A DNA stretch of 64,000 bases, taken from Romboutsia maritimum. Lineage in GTDB: Bacteria; Bacillota; Clostridia; Peptostreptococcales; Peptostreptococcaceae. The position numbers and the translations under genes were made by a program. This document shows, piece after piece, positions 53,160 through 63,030 of this stretch. Numbering within the stretch: the first letter of the stretch is position 1; every line of letters begins with the position of its first letter. The DNA lies in assembly GCF_002251085.2 (NCBI RefSeq), contig NZ_NOJZ02000005.1, forward strand, positions 62,001 to 126,000, given 5' to 3'. Under the pieces are notes generated by a model. That model made no database searches. It was given only the letters and a program-made list of their open reading frames with translations, and was not told where the DNA came from.

Positions 53160-54758
53160 ATGAAATTTAAAAAATTAGCGACATTTATACTTAGTACAGT
53201 TATGTGCTTATCGGTTGTAGGCTGTGGAGGAAATGCTAGTACAAAGTCTAGTGAAAAAGAAAATAAAGATGAAATAGTTTATGCTAGTACGAAGGATATT
53301 CGTGACATAAATCCACATCTTTATTCAGGTGAAATGGCAGCACAAAATATGGTATTTGAGTCACTTGTAATTAATACTAAAGATGGTGTGAAACCATATT
53401 TAGCTAAAAGTTGGGATATATCAGAAGATGGATTACAATATACTTTTCATTTAAGAGACGATGTAACTTTTACAGATGGTGAAAAATTTAATGCAGAAGC
53501 TGTTAAATTAAATATGGATGCAATTATTGCAAATCATGAGCGCCACGCGTGGTTAGATATGATAAATGAAATTGATAGTAATGAAGTAGTAGATGAATAT
53601 ACATATAAATTAAAATTAAAACACCCATACTATCCAACACTTGAAGAACTTGGACTTACTCGTCCATTTAGATTTATATCTCCTAAATGTTTTGTTAATG
53701 GAGAAACAAAAGATGGTGTAAGTGCATACGTAGGAACCGGTCCATGGATACTTTCGGAACATAAGGATGATCAATATGCAATATTTAAAGTAAATGAAAA
53801 ATATTGGGGAGAAAAACCAAAAACAAAATCAGTAAAATGGAAGGTTATGCCAGATCATCAAACAATGTTATTAGCACTACAAAAAGGTGAAATAGATCTT
53901 ATATTTGGTTCAGATGGAGATATGATTGACCTTGATTCATTTAAAGCATTAGAAGAAGAAGGAAAATATAAAACGGAATTAAGTAATCCTGTTGCATCTA
54001 GAGCGATACTTTTAAATGCACATCAACCGATAACAAGTGATATAAAAGTTAGACAAGCATTCCAATATGCAATAGATAAACAAGCTATATCAGATGGAGT
54101 TTTAAATGGATCAGAAGCTGTTGCAGATACGCTATTATCATCAACAGTTCCGTATTGTGATATAGAACTAGAAAGACATTCATATGATAAAGAAAAAGCT
54201 GGTAAACTTTTAGATGAAGCTGGTTGGAAAATGGGTAAAGATAATTATAGATATAAAGATGGAAAGAAATGTGAAGTTACAATATACTTTAACTCAGATA
54301 ATGCACAAGAACGTACAATAAGTGAATATATGCAAAATGACCTTAAATCAGTTGGGGTCAGTCTTAAAATAGTAGGAGAAGAAAAACAAGCATTTTTAGA
54401 TCGTCAAAAATCAGGAGAATTTGATCTTCAGTATTCATTGTCATGGGGAACACCATATGATCCACAATCATATTTATCTTCTTGGAGAATACCAGCACAT
54501 GGAGATTATCAAGCTCAAATAGGTATGGATAAGAAAAAATGGTTAGATGAAACTATAACTAAACTTATGATAGAACCAAATGAAAATACACGTAAAGAAA
54601 TGTATAAAGAAGTATTAACATATATACATGAACAAGGTGTATATATACCTTTAACATATTCAAGAACTAAAGCAGTTCATGTTCCACAACTAGAAGGTGT
54701 TGATTTTAATGTTTCTCAATATGAAATACCGTTTGAAAAAATGTATTTTAAAAAATAA
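53160..54758 (+). CDS. nikA: nickel-binding lipoprotein of ABC importer
   Basis: Captures nickel (free, or bound to histidine or a metallophore) for the ABC importer. The 532-residue precursor has a lipoprotein signal peptide with lipobox SVVGC (Cys22), so it is membrane-anchored outside the cell. It aligns well by eye with E. coli NikA: NPHLY, RHAWL, RPFRFI (the anion-binding Arg), WGTPYDP and IPAHGDYQAQ. Trp429, Tyr433 and His447 correspond to the E. coli site residues Trp398, Tyr402 and His416, so specificity for nickel complexes is favoured over peptides. It leads nikABCDE. Ribosome binding site GGGGG. Confidence 0.9.
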   Translation: MKFKKLATFILSTVMCLSVVGCGGNASTKSSEKENKDEIVYASTKDIRDINPHLYSGEMAAQNMVFESLVINTKDGVKPYLAKSWDISEDGLQYTFHLRDDVTFTDGEKFNAEAVKLNMDAIIANHERHAWLDMINEIDSNEVVDEYTYKLKLKHPYYPTLEELGLTRPFRFISPKCFVNGETKDGVSAYVGTGPWILSEHKDDQYAIFKVNEKYWGEKPKTKSVKWKVMPDHQTMLLALQKGEIDLIFGSDGDMIDLDSFKALEEEGKYKTELSNPVASRAILLNAHQPITSDIKVRQAFQYAIDKQAISDGVLNGSEAVADTLLSSTVPYCDIELERHSYDKEKAGKLLDEAGWKMGKDNYRYKDGKKCEVTIYFNSDNAQERTISEYMQNDLKSVGVSLKIVGEEKQAFLDRQKSGEFDLQYSLSWGTPYDPQSYLSSWRIPAHGDYQAQIGMDKKKWLDETITKLMIEPNENTRKEMYKEVLTYIHEQGVYIPLTYSRTKAVHVPQLEGVDFNVSQYEIPFEKMYFKK

Positions 54759-54790
54759 TCAAAACCTTATATAAAATACAAGAATAGTAT

Positions 54791-54820
54791 AAGGGTGAAG
54801 TTAAAACTTCACCCTTATTT
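54791..54820 (+). terminator. hairpin between nikA and nikB
   Basis: AAGGGTGAAGTT pairs with AACTTCACCCTT over two bases and is followed by ATTTTAT. Partial termination here would give more binding protein than permease, as is usual for such operons. Confidence 0.65.
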
Positions 54821-54846
54821 TATATAAAATAAGGGGTGTAAATATA

Positions 54847-55776
54847 GTGAGAAGTTATATAACAAAGAGAATGCTTAGTATAATTCCCATATTAATAGGA
54901 ATTTCATTTTTATCATTTGTTTTGATAAATCTTAGTCCAAGTAATCCAGCGGAGGTAGCTCTTCGTGTAAATGATATTGTTGCAACAGATGAGGCTATTA
55001 CACAGATGAATAAAAAATTAGGGTTGGAAAAGTCATTTTTTGAAAGATATTTTATATGGTTAACCAAAAGTATTCAAGGTGACTTTGGAGAAAGTTATGT
55101 AAATAATAAACCAGTTTATAATGACATTAAGGAAACTATCCCTGCCACAATTTTATTAGCAGGAGTATCTCTTATAATTACAATTTCAGTTAGTGTATTA
55201 ATAGGCGTAGCTTGTACTATTTATGAAGGAAGTATAGGGGATAAAATAACTAGGGGAATTATATTTCTAGGTACTGCAATGCCCAGCTTTTGGGTGGGTC
55301 TTATTTTGATGTGGATATTTGCAGTAAAATTAGATTTATTTCCTACAAGTGGTATGGAAACTGTTAAGTCAGTGGTACTTCCAGCTGTTACATTATCTCT
55401 TTCATACATTTCAACATATATAAGACTTATAAGAAATAGCATGATAAAAAATAAGCAGGAAAATTATGTATTTTATGCAAGAGCTAGAGGTCTTAAAGAA
55501 AGGACAATTATAAAGCATGTATTTAAGAATTCTTTACAGTCATCTATAACAGCTCTTGGAATGTCAGTACCAAAGCTTATAGCAGGAACTGTTGTAGTTG
55601 AAAATATTTTTGCATGGCCAGGGATAGGAAGATTATGTGTAACAGCAATATTTAATAGGGATTTTCCTATAATACAAGCTTATATTTTAATCATGGCGGT
55701 ATTGTTTGTAGTATGTAACTTAATAGTAGATGTAATAACTGTATTGATAGATCCTAGAATGAGAATGGAGGCATAA
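54847..55776 (+). CDS. nikB: nickel ABC importer permease NikB
   Basis: A 309-residue inner-membrane permease of the peptide/nickel family with about six membrane helices. The ATPase-coupling EAA-type loop is YARARGLKERTIIKHVFKNS and the following GTVVVENIFAWPGIGRL is the family pattern. The start is GTG 54847 with AGGGGTG ahead. It pairs with NikC, whose gene starts two bases after this stop. Confidence 0.9.
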   Translation: MRSYITKRMLSIIPILIGISFLSFVLINLSPSNPAEVALRVNDIVATDEAITQMNKKLGLEKSFFERYFIWLTKSIQGDFGESYVNNKPVYNDIKETIPATILLAGVSLIITISVSVLIGVACTIYEGSIGDKITRGIIFLGTAMPSFWVGLILMWIFAVKLDLFPTSGMETVKSVVLPAVTLSLSYISTYIRLIRNSMIKNKQENYVFYARARGLKERTIIKHVFKNSLQSSITALGMSVPKLIAGTVVVENIFAWPGIGRLCVTAIFNRDFPIIQAYILIMAVLFVVCNLIVDVITVLIDPRMRMEA

Positions 55777-55777
55777 C

Positions 55778-56626
55778 ATGACGTTTTGGAAGAATTTAAA
55801 AAAGGATAAACTAGCTATTATATGTATGTTAATTTTATTTGTAATATTGTTAGGGGGTATTTTAGCACCTATAATATCACCGAATGATCCAATAGAAGTA
55901 AATGTAAAAAACAAATTTATGTTAATGAGCTTTCAGTATCCATTTGGGACAGACCAACTTGGAAGATGTGTGTTTTCTAGATTATTATATGGAACTAGAG
56001 CAACGGTAATATTATCACTAGTAGCTATGTTTTTTACTATTATGATAGGCACGATTTTAGGTATACTAGCAGGATTTTTTAGAGGATGGGCAGATGAATT
56101 AATTATGAGAATATGTGATATCATGTTATCTTTTCCTAGTGAAGTCATGATACTTGCAATAGTAGGAGCATTAGGTCCAGGTCTTTTTAATGTAATAATA
56201 GCTAATATAATAGCTAAGTGGGCATGGTATACTCGTATGATTAAATCAATTATTATTCAATATACTGATAAAAATTATATAAAATTTGCTAAGGTGTCAG
56301 GATGCAGTACTTGGCATATCATAAAAAAACATTTAATACCTGGAGCGGTTGGTGAAATAGTGGTACTTGCAACTCTTGATATGGGTCATGTTATATTAAA
56401 TATTTCGGCTTTATCATTTTTAGGATTAGGGGTTCAAGCGCCAACTCCTGAGTGGGGAATGATGCTTAATGAAGCGAAAAATATTATGACTATGTACCCA
56501 ATGCAAATGCTAGCACCAGGGCTATCAATACTTATAATTGTTGCAGTATTTAATTTCTTGGGAGATAGCTTACAAGAAGCACTTAATCCTAAAAAGAATG
56601 TAAAAATAAAGGTGGTGTCTAGGTAG
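55778..56626 (+). CDS. nikC: nickel ABC importer permease NikC
   Basis: A 282-residue second permease. An N-terminal membrane helix is followed by the typical PFGTDQLGRCVFSRLLYGTR region, about five further helices, the coupling loop FAKVSGCSTWHIIKKHLIP and SFLGLGVQAPTPEWGMML, diagnostic of DppC/NikC permeases. It is translationally coupled to nikB and nikD. Confidence 0.9.
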   Translation: MTFWKNLKKDKLAIICMLILFVILLGGILAPIISPNDPIEVNVKNKFMLMSFQYPFGTDQLGRCVFSRLLYGTRATVILSLVAMFFTIMIGTILGILAGFFRGWADELIMRICDIMLSFPSEVMILAIVGALGPGLFNVIIANIIAKWAWYTRMIKSIIIQYTDKNYIKFAKVSGCSTWHIIKKHLIPGAVGEIVVLATLDMGHVILNISALSFLGLGVQAPTPEWGMMLNEAKNIMTMYPMQMLAPGLSILIIVAVFNFLGDSLQEALNPKKNVKIKVVSR

Positions 56627-57441
56627 TGAAACTATTAGAAGTTAAAAATCTTTGTATAACAGATATAAAAAATAATGAAGAAATAGTAAGTAATGTAAGT
56701 TTTGAACTTGAATCAAATACATGTCTAGGCATTGTAGGTGAAAGCGGAAGTGGAAAGTCTATAACAACAAAAGCAATACTTGGTCTTATAAACTCCAATT
56801 TAGAGGTAACAGGAAGTGCTAAGTTTAGAGAGATAGATTTATTAAAGGCAAAGGGAAATGTTATGAGGAAAATTAGAGGAAAACAAGTCTGTATGATTTT
56901 ACAAGATGTGATGTCATCATTTGATTCTCTTTATACAATTGGGTATCAAATGATTGAAACAATATGTGAAAATACAAATGTTTCAAAACCAAAAGCAAAA
57001 GATATAGCAATAGAAGCATTAGATAAAATGAGTATAAGAGAACCAGAGCAAGTAATAAAAAAATATGCTCATCAGCTTTCAGGAGGGATGCTACAAAGAT
57101 GTATGATAGCAATTGCTATGAGTATGAAACCAGATATAATAATTGCTGATGAACCGACAACAGCACTTGATTGTATAAATCAAAAAGAGGTAGTAGAACA
57201 ATTTAAGTATCTTAGAGAAATAACAGGGACATCTGTAATTTTAATATCTCATGATTTAGGTGTCATAAAACATTTAGCTCAAAAAATTTTGGTTATGAAG
57301 GACGGAAAGAGTGTTGAATATGGTGATGCTAAAGATGTTTTAAAAAAACCTAGTCATGAATATACAAGATATTTAATTAATACAAGATTAGACCTTACAG
57401 AAGAATTCCGAAAATCAATGACTATGGAGGAAGTAGTATAA
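56626..57441 (+). CDS. nikD: nickel ABC importer ATPase NikD
   Basis: A 271-residue ATPase with Walker A GESGSGKS, Q-loop ILQDVMSSF, signature LSGGMLQRC, Walker B IIADEPTTALD and the switch His in LISHDLG. GTG start overlapping the nikC stop by one base. The nucleotide-binding pair NikD/NikE drives uptake. A C-terminal peptide-importer extension is short here. Confidence 0.9.
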   Translation: MKLLEVKNLCITDIKNNEEIVSNVSFELESNTCLGIVGESGSGKSITTKAILGLINSNLEVTGSAKFREIDLLKAKGNVMRKIRGKQVCMILQDVMSSFDSLYTIGYQMIETICENTNVSKPKAKDIAIEALDKMSIREPEQVIKKYAHQLSGGMLQRCMIAIAMSMKPDIIIADEPTTALDCINQKEVVEQFKYLREITGTSVILISHDLGVIKHLAQKILVMKDGKSVEYGDAKDVLKKPSHEYTRYLINTRLDLTEEFRKSMTMEEVV

Positions 57442-58193
57442 TGCTAGAAGTAAAAAATATTTATAAAAGTTATTCGAAAGTAGGAAAAAGTAAGAAGAAT
57501 AAGCTAGATGTGTTACAAGGGATAGAATTTTTTATAGAAGAAGGAGAATGTGTAGGTCTAATAGGAGAAAGTGGAAGTGGAAAAAGTACACTTAGTAGAT
57601 TAATATTAGGTTTAGAAAAACCAGATAAAGGGATTATAAATATACAAGGAAAAAGTATAAATAAGTGGATAAAGGAAAATAGAGGAAAAATTAGTGTTGT
57701 ATTTCAAGATTATACATCATCAGCAAATCCTAGATTTAAAGTAAAGGAAGTTATATCCGAGTCACTTATTGCAATGGGTAAAACGGAACAAATAAATAAA
57801 GGAGTTGAAGAACTATTAAAAAAAGTAGGACTTTCTAATTCTTTAATGGACAAATATCCACATGAATTAAGTGGGGGTCAACTACAAAGAGTCTGTATAG
57901 CTAGAGCAATTTCAACAAAACCGAAATTTATGGTATTAGATGAAGCTATAAGTTCTTTAGATGTATCAATACAAGCACAAATATTAAATTTACTAAAGGA
58001 ATTAAAAAGAGATTTAGATATGACCTATTTATTTATAGCGCATGATTTACAAGCAGTAGCAAATTTATGTGATAAAGTATTATTTTTATACAAAGGAAAA
58101 ATTGTAGAAGAGATAGAGAAAGAAAACTTAATAAATGTAAAAAATGAATATGCAAAAAAACTGCTAGACTCTGTAATTACATTTAGTATATAA
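57441..58193 (+). CDS. nikE: nickel ABC importer ATPase NikE
   Basis: A 250-residue ATPase with Walker A GESGSGKSTL, Q-loop VVFQDYTSSANP, signature LSGGQLQRV, Walker B FMVLDEAISSLD and IAHDLQAV. Its ATG overlaps the nikD stop. It completes a five-gene importer. No C-terminal regulatory domain is present. Confidence 0.9.
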   Translation: MLEVKNIYKSYSKVGKSKKNKLDVLQGIEFFIEEGECVGLIGESGSGKSTLSRLILGLEKPDKGIINIQGKSINKWIKENRGKISVVFQDYTSSANPRFKVKEVISESLIAMGKTEQINKGVEELLKKVGLSNSLMDKYPHELSGGQLQRVCIARAISTKPKFMVLDEAISSLDVSIQAQILNLLKELKRDLDMTYLFIAHDLQAVANLCDKVLFLYKGKIVEEIEKENLINVKNEYAKKLLDSVITFSI

Positions 58194-58256
58194 GTGAATT
58201 TAAAGTAATTAAGAGATACTTTATGGTTAAGAGGCTATTTTAAAACTTAGCATTAG

Positions 58257-58285
58257 TTGTTATTTTTACTATTTTTCGTTAAAAT
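58257..58285 (+). promoter_or_regulatory. promoter of the ClC gene
   Basis: TTGTTA and TAAAAT with a 17-bp spacer, 28 bp before the ClC start codon. Confidence 0.5.
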
Positions 58286-58313
58286 GAAATTAGCATTAAA
58301 AAGGAGGAAGAAG

Positions 58314-59876
58314 ATGAAAAATAGTAGAGAGAGAGCATTTAATATTCTAAAAAGGGGTCAAGGGCTAAAATATAAATTGGTATATGACTCTTTGTTAGTA
58401 GGAATTATTGTAGGAATTACAATAGTTTTACATAGAACTATTGCATCAAAATTATCTACAATATTTATAAATTTATATTCAAAAAGTAGTGATAATTTAT
58501 TTTTCATTCCATTTATATTTATGATACTTATAATGCTAGGTTATTTTGTAGGCAAATGTGTTAAAGCAGAGCCTATGATAGGTGGAAGTGGAATACCTCA
58601 GGTTGAGGGAATATTAACTAGACGCTTAAAGATGAACTGGTTTAAGGTATTATTTTATAAATTCATAGGTGGACTTATTTGTTTAGGTGCAGGCTTATCT
58701 GTAGGAAGAGAAGGTCCTTCAGTACAAATGGGTGCTTGTATAGGAGAAGGCGTATCTAAAAAACTTAATAAATTAGAAAATGAGGAAAAATATTTAATTA
58801 CAAGTGGAGCGAGTGCTGGTCTATCAGCTGCATTTAATGCACCTTTATCAGGTGTTATGTTTGCTCTAGAAGAAACTCATAAGAACTTTTCACCGCTAAT
58901 ATTATTATCAGCAATGATAGCATCATTAACAGCAGATTTTGTGTCAAAACAATTCTTTGGTCTAATACCATCATTACAATTTTCTAAGTTAGATGTTTTA
59001 CCACTTAAATATTATTGGGCACTAATTATTTTAGGCATAGTAATAGGTGTAAGTGGAGTCATTTTTAATAAGGGAATATTAAAAACACAAAGTATATTTA
59101 AAAATAGTAAGTTAAGCATAGAGTCAAAAATAATAATACCATTTATAATGTGTGGAATGGTCGGACTAATAGCACCTATTTTACTAGGTGGAGGACATGG
59201 ACTTATAATGAGTCTGAAGGAAGGTGATTTTACAATTACTATATTACTTACATTTATTATTGTAAAATTTTTATTTACATTTATTAGTTTTGGATCAGGT
59301 GTTCCAGGTGGAATATTTTTCCCATTACTTGTACTTGGAGCATTAGTAGGAAATGTAGTTGGTATAGTAGCTGTAAAATATTTAGGGATACCAGATACAT
59401 ATATAATGAACTTTGTTGTATTAGCTATGGCAGCTCATTTTGCAGCGATAGTGAAGGCACCTATAACTGGTATTATACTAATATCTGAAATGACAGGTTC
59501 TCTAGACCATTTATTATCACTTTCTATAGTAGTTGTAGTTGCACAATTAGTATCTGATATATTAAAATCAAAACCAATATATGAAAGCTTATTAGAAAAA
59601 TTGTTGGAAAAAGGAACTAATAAATATGAAGGTAGTCCTAATAAAAAAACTTTATTAGAAGTTGCTGTTCATATGAATAGTGAACTTGATGGTAAATTTA
59701 TAAAAGATATAATGTGGCCTAAAAACTGTTTAGTAGTTTCTATTATAAGAGGAGATAAAGAAATAATAGCAAAAGGTAATACACAAATAATAGAAGGAGA
59801 TTATATGACAATTATTACTAGTCAAGATGAATCTCCAAATGTATTAGATGATTTACTATCAATGAGTAGTAGTTGA
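58314..59876 (+). CDS. ClC-family chloride channel/transporter with RCK_C-like domain
   Basis: A 520-residue ClC protein. The anion-binding motifs are GGSGIPQVEG, GREGPSVQMG (near residues 129-138, with the gating Glu) and GSGVPGGIFFPLLVLGA; about ten or more membrane helices surround them. The last ~75 residues resemble the RCK_C (TrkA-C) ligand-binding domain, ending in EGDYMTIIT. The gating Glu suggests a Cl-/H+ antiporter; fluoride-specific ClCs have a different motif set. The start is ATG 58314 with AAGGAGG ahead; a longer frame from 58257 is rejected because it covers the promoter. Confidence 0.9.
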   Translation: MKNSRERAFNILKRGQGLKYKLVYDSLLVGIIVGITIVLHRTIASKLSTIFINLYSKSSDNLFFIPFIFMILIMLGYFVGKCVKAEPMIGGSGIPQVEGILTRRLKMNWFKVLFYKFIGGLICLGAGLSVGREGPSVQMGACIGEGVSKKLNKLENEEKYLITSGASAGLSAAFNAPLSGVMFALEETHKNFSPLILLSAMIASLTADFVSKQFFGLIPSLQFSKLDVLPLKYYWALIILGIVIGVSGVIFNKGILKTQSIFKNSKLSIESKIIIPFIMCGMVGLIAPILLGGGHGLIMSLKEGDFTITILLTFIIVKFLFTFISFGSGVPGGIFFPLLVLGALVGNVVGIVAVKYLGIPDTYIMNFVVLAMAAHFAAIVKAPITGIILISEMTGSLDHLLSLSIVVVVAQLVSDILKSKPIYESLLEKLLEKGTNKYEGSPNKKTLLEVAVHMNSELDGKFIKDIMWPKNCLVVSIIRGDKEIIAKGNTQIIEGDYMTIITSQDESPNVLDDLLSMSSS

Positions 59877-59888
59877 TAGTAAGAGAAG

Positions 59889-59946
59889 CTATCTAGTGTG
59901 AAATTTTTAAGATTAATTTTTGAAATTTACGCTAAATAGTTTTTTT
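59889..59946. terminator. terminator between convergent ClC and exonuclease genes
   Basis: An imperfect long stem (CTATCTAGTGTGAAATTT with AAATTTACGCTAAATAG) has a T-run on the plus strand and overlaps the end of the minus-strand gene. Confidence 0.7.
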
Positions 59947-60849
59947 TAATTCTTTTTGAATTAAAAAGTTACATAATGAATGTATATTGTCTTCAAGTAC
60001 TAAATCGTTATACTTTAAAGGTATTAGTTTTGATATTTTGTAAAATAATATAGTGTTATTTTTTTCATCAACACCCTTGTTAATTGATAAATCTAAGTAG
60101 ATGTAGTCTTTTTCAGATGTAATAGTATATTTTTCATTATATATATTTATTGAAGTTATTTCACCTGAAAAAACTTTATATTTAAGTGTTAGTTTTGAAC
60201 TTGTTATTTTATAATATATAGGAATTATTTTTAAGTCCAAAGTATTAGTTTTTATATGTAAGAGATCTAATTTATCTTCTAAAATATTTTTGATTTTAAA
60301 TAAATGTGCTAAGTAATAAACATCTTCATAATTATGAAGTAATATCTTATATTTTAGTTCTTTAGAATTATTATTAACGAAATCTTTATACATTTGTACA
60401 CTTTCTTTTCCTGAAATAGTATCATTTCTATTTATTCCAATGTATTTTTCTATCGTTTTTAGCTTACAATCAGATAGAGAAAGTTTTTCTTTATAGGGTT
60501 TAATAAGTCTTAATATATCTATGTCATTAAGTTTATCTAAAGAAAAATTAATACTATGTTTTTTGAACCTAAAATTTAAAAAAGGTATATCAAAAGTAAT
60601 TCCATTAAATGTTACGTGATTTTTAAATTTATTAATAGCATCTACAAATTCTAATAGAAGTTCTTTTTCATCATCTTCAGATTGCGCAAAAAATTGTTTT
60701 ATTATTGTTTTATTATCTTTGTTAAAAAGAACACCTATTAAAATAACTTTGCAGTATTTAGGACTAAGACCTGTAGTTTCTATATCAAAAACAAAATGAT
60801 TAGGAGGAATGATTATAAATTCATCCAGCACCTTTGTAATAACTTCCAT
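59932..60849 (-). CDS. YprB-like RNase H-fold (DEDD) exonuclease domain protein
   Basis: A 305-residue protein whose first ~190 residues match the YprB ribonuclease-H-like family: FDIETTGLS (Asp22, Glu24), VTFNGITFDIPFLNFRF and HNYEDVYYLAHLF, giving the DEDD acidic set of 3'-5' exonucleases. The remainder is a small beta-rich tail (about 190-305) of unknown role. GGAGAAA precedes ATG. It is divergent from the UvrD-type helicase gene with only 94 bp between, so the two may be linked in DNA repair; in B. subtilis yprB is paired with a different helicase gene, yprA. Confidence 0.8.
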   Translation of the reverse strand: MEVITKVLDEFIIIPPNHFVFDIETTGLSPKYCKVILIGVLFNKDNKTIIKQFFAQSEDDEKELLLEFVDAINKFKNHVTFNGITFDIPFLNFRFKKHSINFSLDKLNDIDILRLIKPYKEKLSLSDCKLKTIEKYIGINRNDTISGKESVQMYKDFVNNNSKELKYKILLHNYEDVYYLAHLFKIKNILEDKLDLLHIKTNTLDLKIIPIYYKITSSKLTLKYKVFSGEITSINIYNEKYTITSEKDYIYLDLSINKGVDEKNNTILFYKISKLIPLKYNDLVLEDNIHSLCNFLIQKELKKTI

Positions 60850-60943
60850 AAAATTTCTCCTTTTGTAGATTATATATTATAATAGTTTTGTAGTAATACG
60901 ATAGTAACATTAAATAAATAACACTTCAAGGTGGTGGATTATC

Positions 60944-62983
60944 ATTAATATAGATGAATTAAATATAAATCAAAAAGAAGCTGTAAATCATTTGGATGGG
61001 CCTTGTATGGTTTTAGCAGGACCAGGGTCTGGAAAAACTAGAGTTATAACATATAGAATAGCTAATATGGTAGTAAATTATAACATAAAACCAAGTAGTA
61101 TATTGGCAATAAGTTTTACTAAAGCATCTTCTATGGAAATGAAAAATAGAGCACTTAGTTTGACAAAAGACCATAGAATGAATAAGGTTACATATGGAAC
61201 ATTTCACTCTGTATTTTATAGAATACTAAGACATTTTGAAAGATATAATTTAGATAGTATTTTTGATGAAAAGTCAAAGAGAATGACAATCAGAGCAATA
61301 CTTAAAAGTCTAAATGTAGAAAATGCAGAAGATGATGAAGTGATAGGTCAAGTTATAAATGAAATTTCTTATGTTAAAAATGAACTTATGGATAAGCAAG
61401 ACTTTACATCTGAGATTTTAACGAAAGATGAATTTATAAAAGTATATAATATGTATGAAGAACATAAAAGTCAAGTTAATAAAATAGATTTTGATGATAT
61501 GTTAATAAAGACATATTATTTATTACAAAATAATAGACAAGCACTTGATTTAGTAAGGAATGTATATAAATATATACTTGTAGATGAATTTCAGGATATA
61601 AATAAAGTACAATTTGAAGTTATAAAATTAATTTCAAATATAAATAATAATATATTTGTAGTAGGAGATGAAGACCAAAGTATATATGGATTTAGAGGCT
61701 CTAGACCAGATTTTTTATTAGAATTTGAAGAATACTTTGGAGACACTAAAAAGATTTTACTTGATATAAATTATAGGTCGAAAGGAGAAATAATTGACGT
61801 TGCTAATAGATTAATAGAAAAGAATGAAAATAGATATGAAAAAGTAATTAAATGCTGCCAAGGAAAAGGAGCTAATGTAAATTATATTTCACCAGAAAAT
61901 TCTGAAGAAGAAGCTGTATTTATAGCAAAAGAAATTTTAGAAGAGATAAAAAAAGATTATGTAGAGTACACAGATTTTGCTGTTATTTATAGAACTAATA
62001 TACAATCAAGAGCATTAGTAGATGTATTTATGGATATGAGGATACCTTTTGTAATAAAGGATTCAGTAATAACTATATATGACCACTGGGCTTCGCAAGA
62101 TATATTATCTTATTTAAGATTAGGTAATAATATTAAGTCTAATAAAGATTGGGTAAGAATTATAAATAAGCCATTTAGATATATTTCAAGGGATAGCATA
62201 AATATGGTAAAAGAAGAAAAAGACTTTATAGATGCATTAATAAATAAGTGCAACTTACATCCAAAACAAGTAAAAACAATTAATGATTTAGAAATAGATT
62301 TAAGTTACATAAAATCTTTAAATCCTAAAAATGCCATATCTTACATAAGATCTACACTTGATTATGATAGATATATATTGGATTATTGTGCTAATAGAAA
62401 AATTAAGTCAAATGGATTAGTAGAAATTTTAAATGAATTAGAAAGTTCAGCAACTAAATTTAAAACTATAGAAGAATATCTTAATCATATAGAAAGAGTA
62501 AAATCAGAAATAGTTGAAAATAAAAATAATAAAAATTCAGATGGAGTAATATTTACTACTATGCATAGTGCAAAAGGATTAGAGTTTAAAAATGTATATA
62601 TAATAGGAGTAAATGAAGGTACTGTACCACATGAAAAGTCTTATGATATGGACAATGAGGAAAAGAAAAAAGACCAGATAGAAGAAGAAAGAAGATTAAT
62701 GTATGTAGCAATTACAAGAGCAGAGGAAAATTTATATATAAGTTCTCCATCAAGTAAATATGGTAAAAAAGCGTCTAAGTCAAGATTTATAGATGATATT
62801 AAAGCGCCAACTAAGGAAGAAATAGACTCCATAACTATAGGTGATAAGATTTATCATAAGAAGTTTAAAGAAGGTACTATAGTTCAAAAGGAAGGAAGCT
62901 CTATAAAAGTTAAATTTAGAGATGGAGAAAGAACACTAGACTATAAAGTCTGTTTTAAGAAAAATATGATTGATAAATTATGA
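60944..62983 (+). CDS. UvrD/PcrA-type ATP-dependent DNA helicase (apparent ATT start)
   Basis: A superfamily 1A helicase, about 679 residues. The Q-motif region LNINQKEAVNHLDGPCMVLA is followed by Walker A AGPGSGKTRV (near 26-33), Walker B ILVDEFQDIN, GDEDQSIYGFRG, INYRS, TMHSAKGLEFK and RRLMYVAITRAEE. A small C-terminal domain (GDKIYHKKFKEGTIV) resembles the PcrA tail. The Q motif lies upstream of the first conventional start (TTG 60992), and no ATG, GTG or TTG exists between the in-frame stop at 60911 and that codon; ATT 60944, seven bases after AAGGTGGTGG, is therefore the likely start. Confidence 0.9.
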   Translation: MNIDELNINQKEAVNHLDGPCMVLAGPGSGKTRVITYRIANMVVNYNIKPSSILAISFTKASSMEMKNRALSLTKDHRMNKVTYGTFHSVFYRILRHFERYNLDSIFDEKSKRMTIRAILKSLNVENAEDDEVIGQVINEISYVKNELMDKQDFTSEILTKDEFIKVYNMYEEHKSQVNKIDFDDMLIKTYYLLQNNRQALDLVRNVYKYILVDEFQDINKVQFEVIKLISNINNNIFVVGDEDQSIYGFRGSRPDFLLEFEEYFGDTKKILLDINYRSKGEIIDVANRLIEKNENRYEKVIKCCQGKGANVNYISPENSEEEAVFIAKEILEEIKKDYVEYTDFAVIYRTNIQSRALVDVFMDMRIPFVIKDSVITIYDHWASQDILSYLRLGNNIKSNKDWVRIINKPFRYISRDSINMVKEEKDFIDALINKCNLHPKQVKTINDLEIDLSYIKSLNPKNAISYIRSTLDYDRYILDYCANRKIKSNGLVEILNELESSATKFKTIEEYLNHIERVKSEIVENKNNKNSDGVIFTTMHSAKGLEFKNVYIIGVNEGTVPHEKSYDMDNEEKKKDQIEEERRLMYVAITRAEENLYISSPSSKYGKKASKSRFIDDIKAPTKEEIDSITIGDKIYHKKFKEGTIVQKEGSSIKVKFRDGERTLDYKVCFKKNMIDKL

Positions 62984-63030
62984 TTTATAAATAAATTATT
63001 ATATTACTAAAGTATTTATATTTAGTTAAA

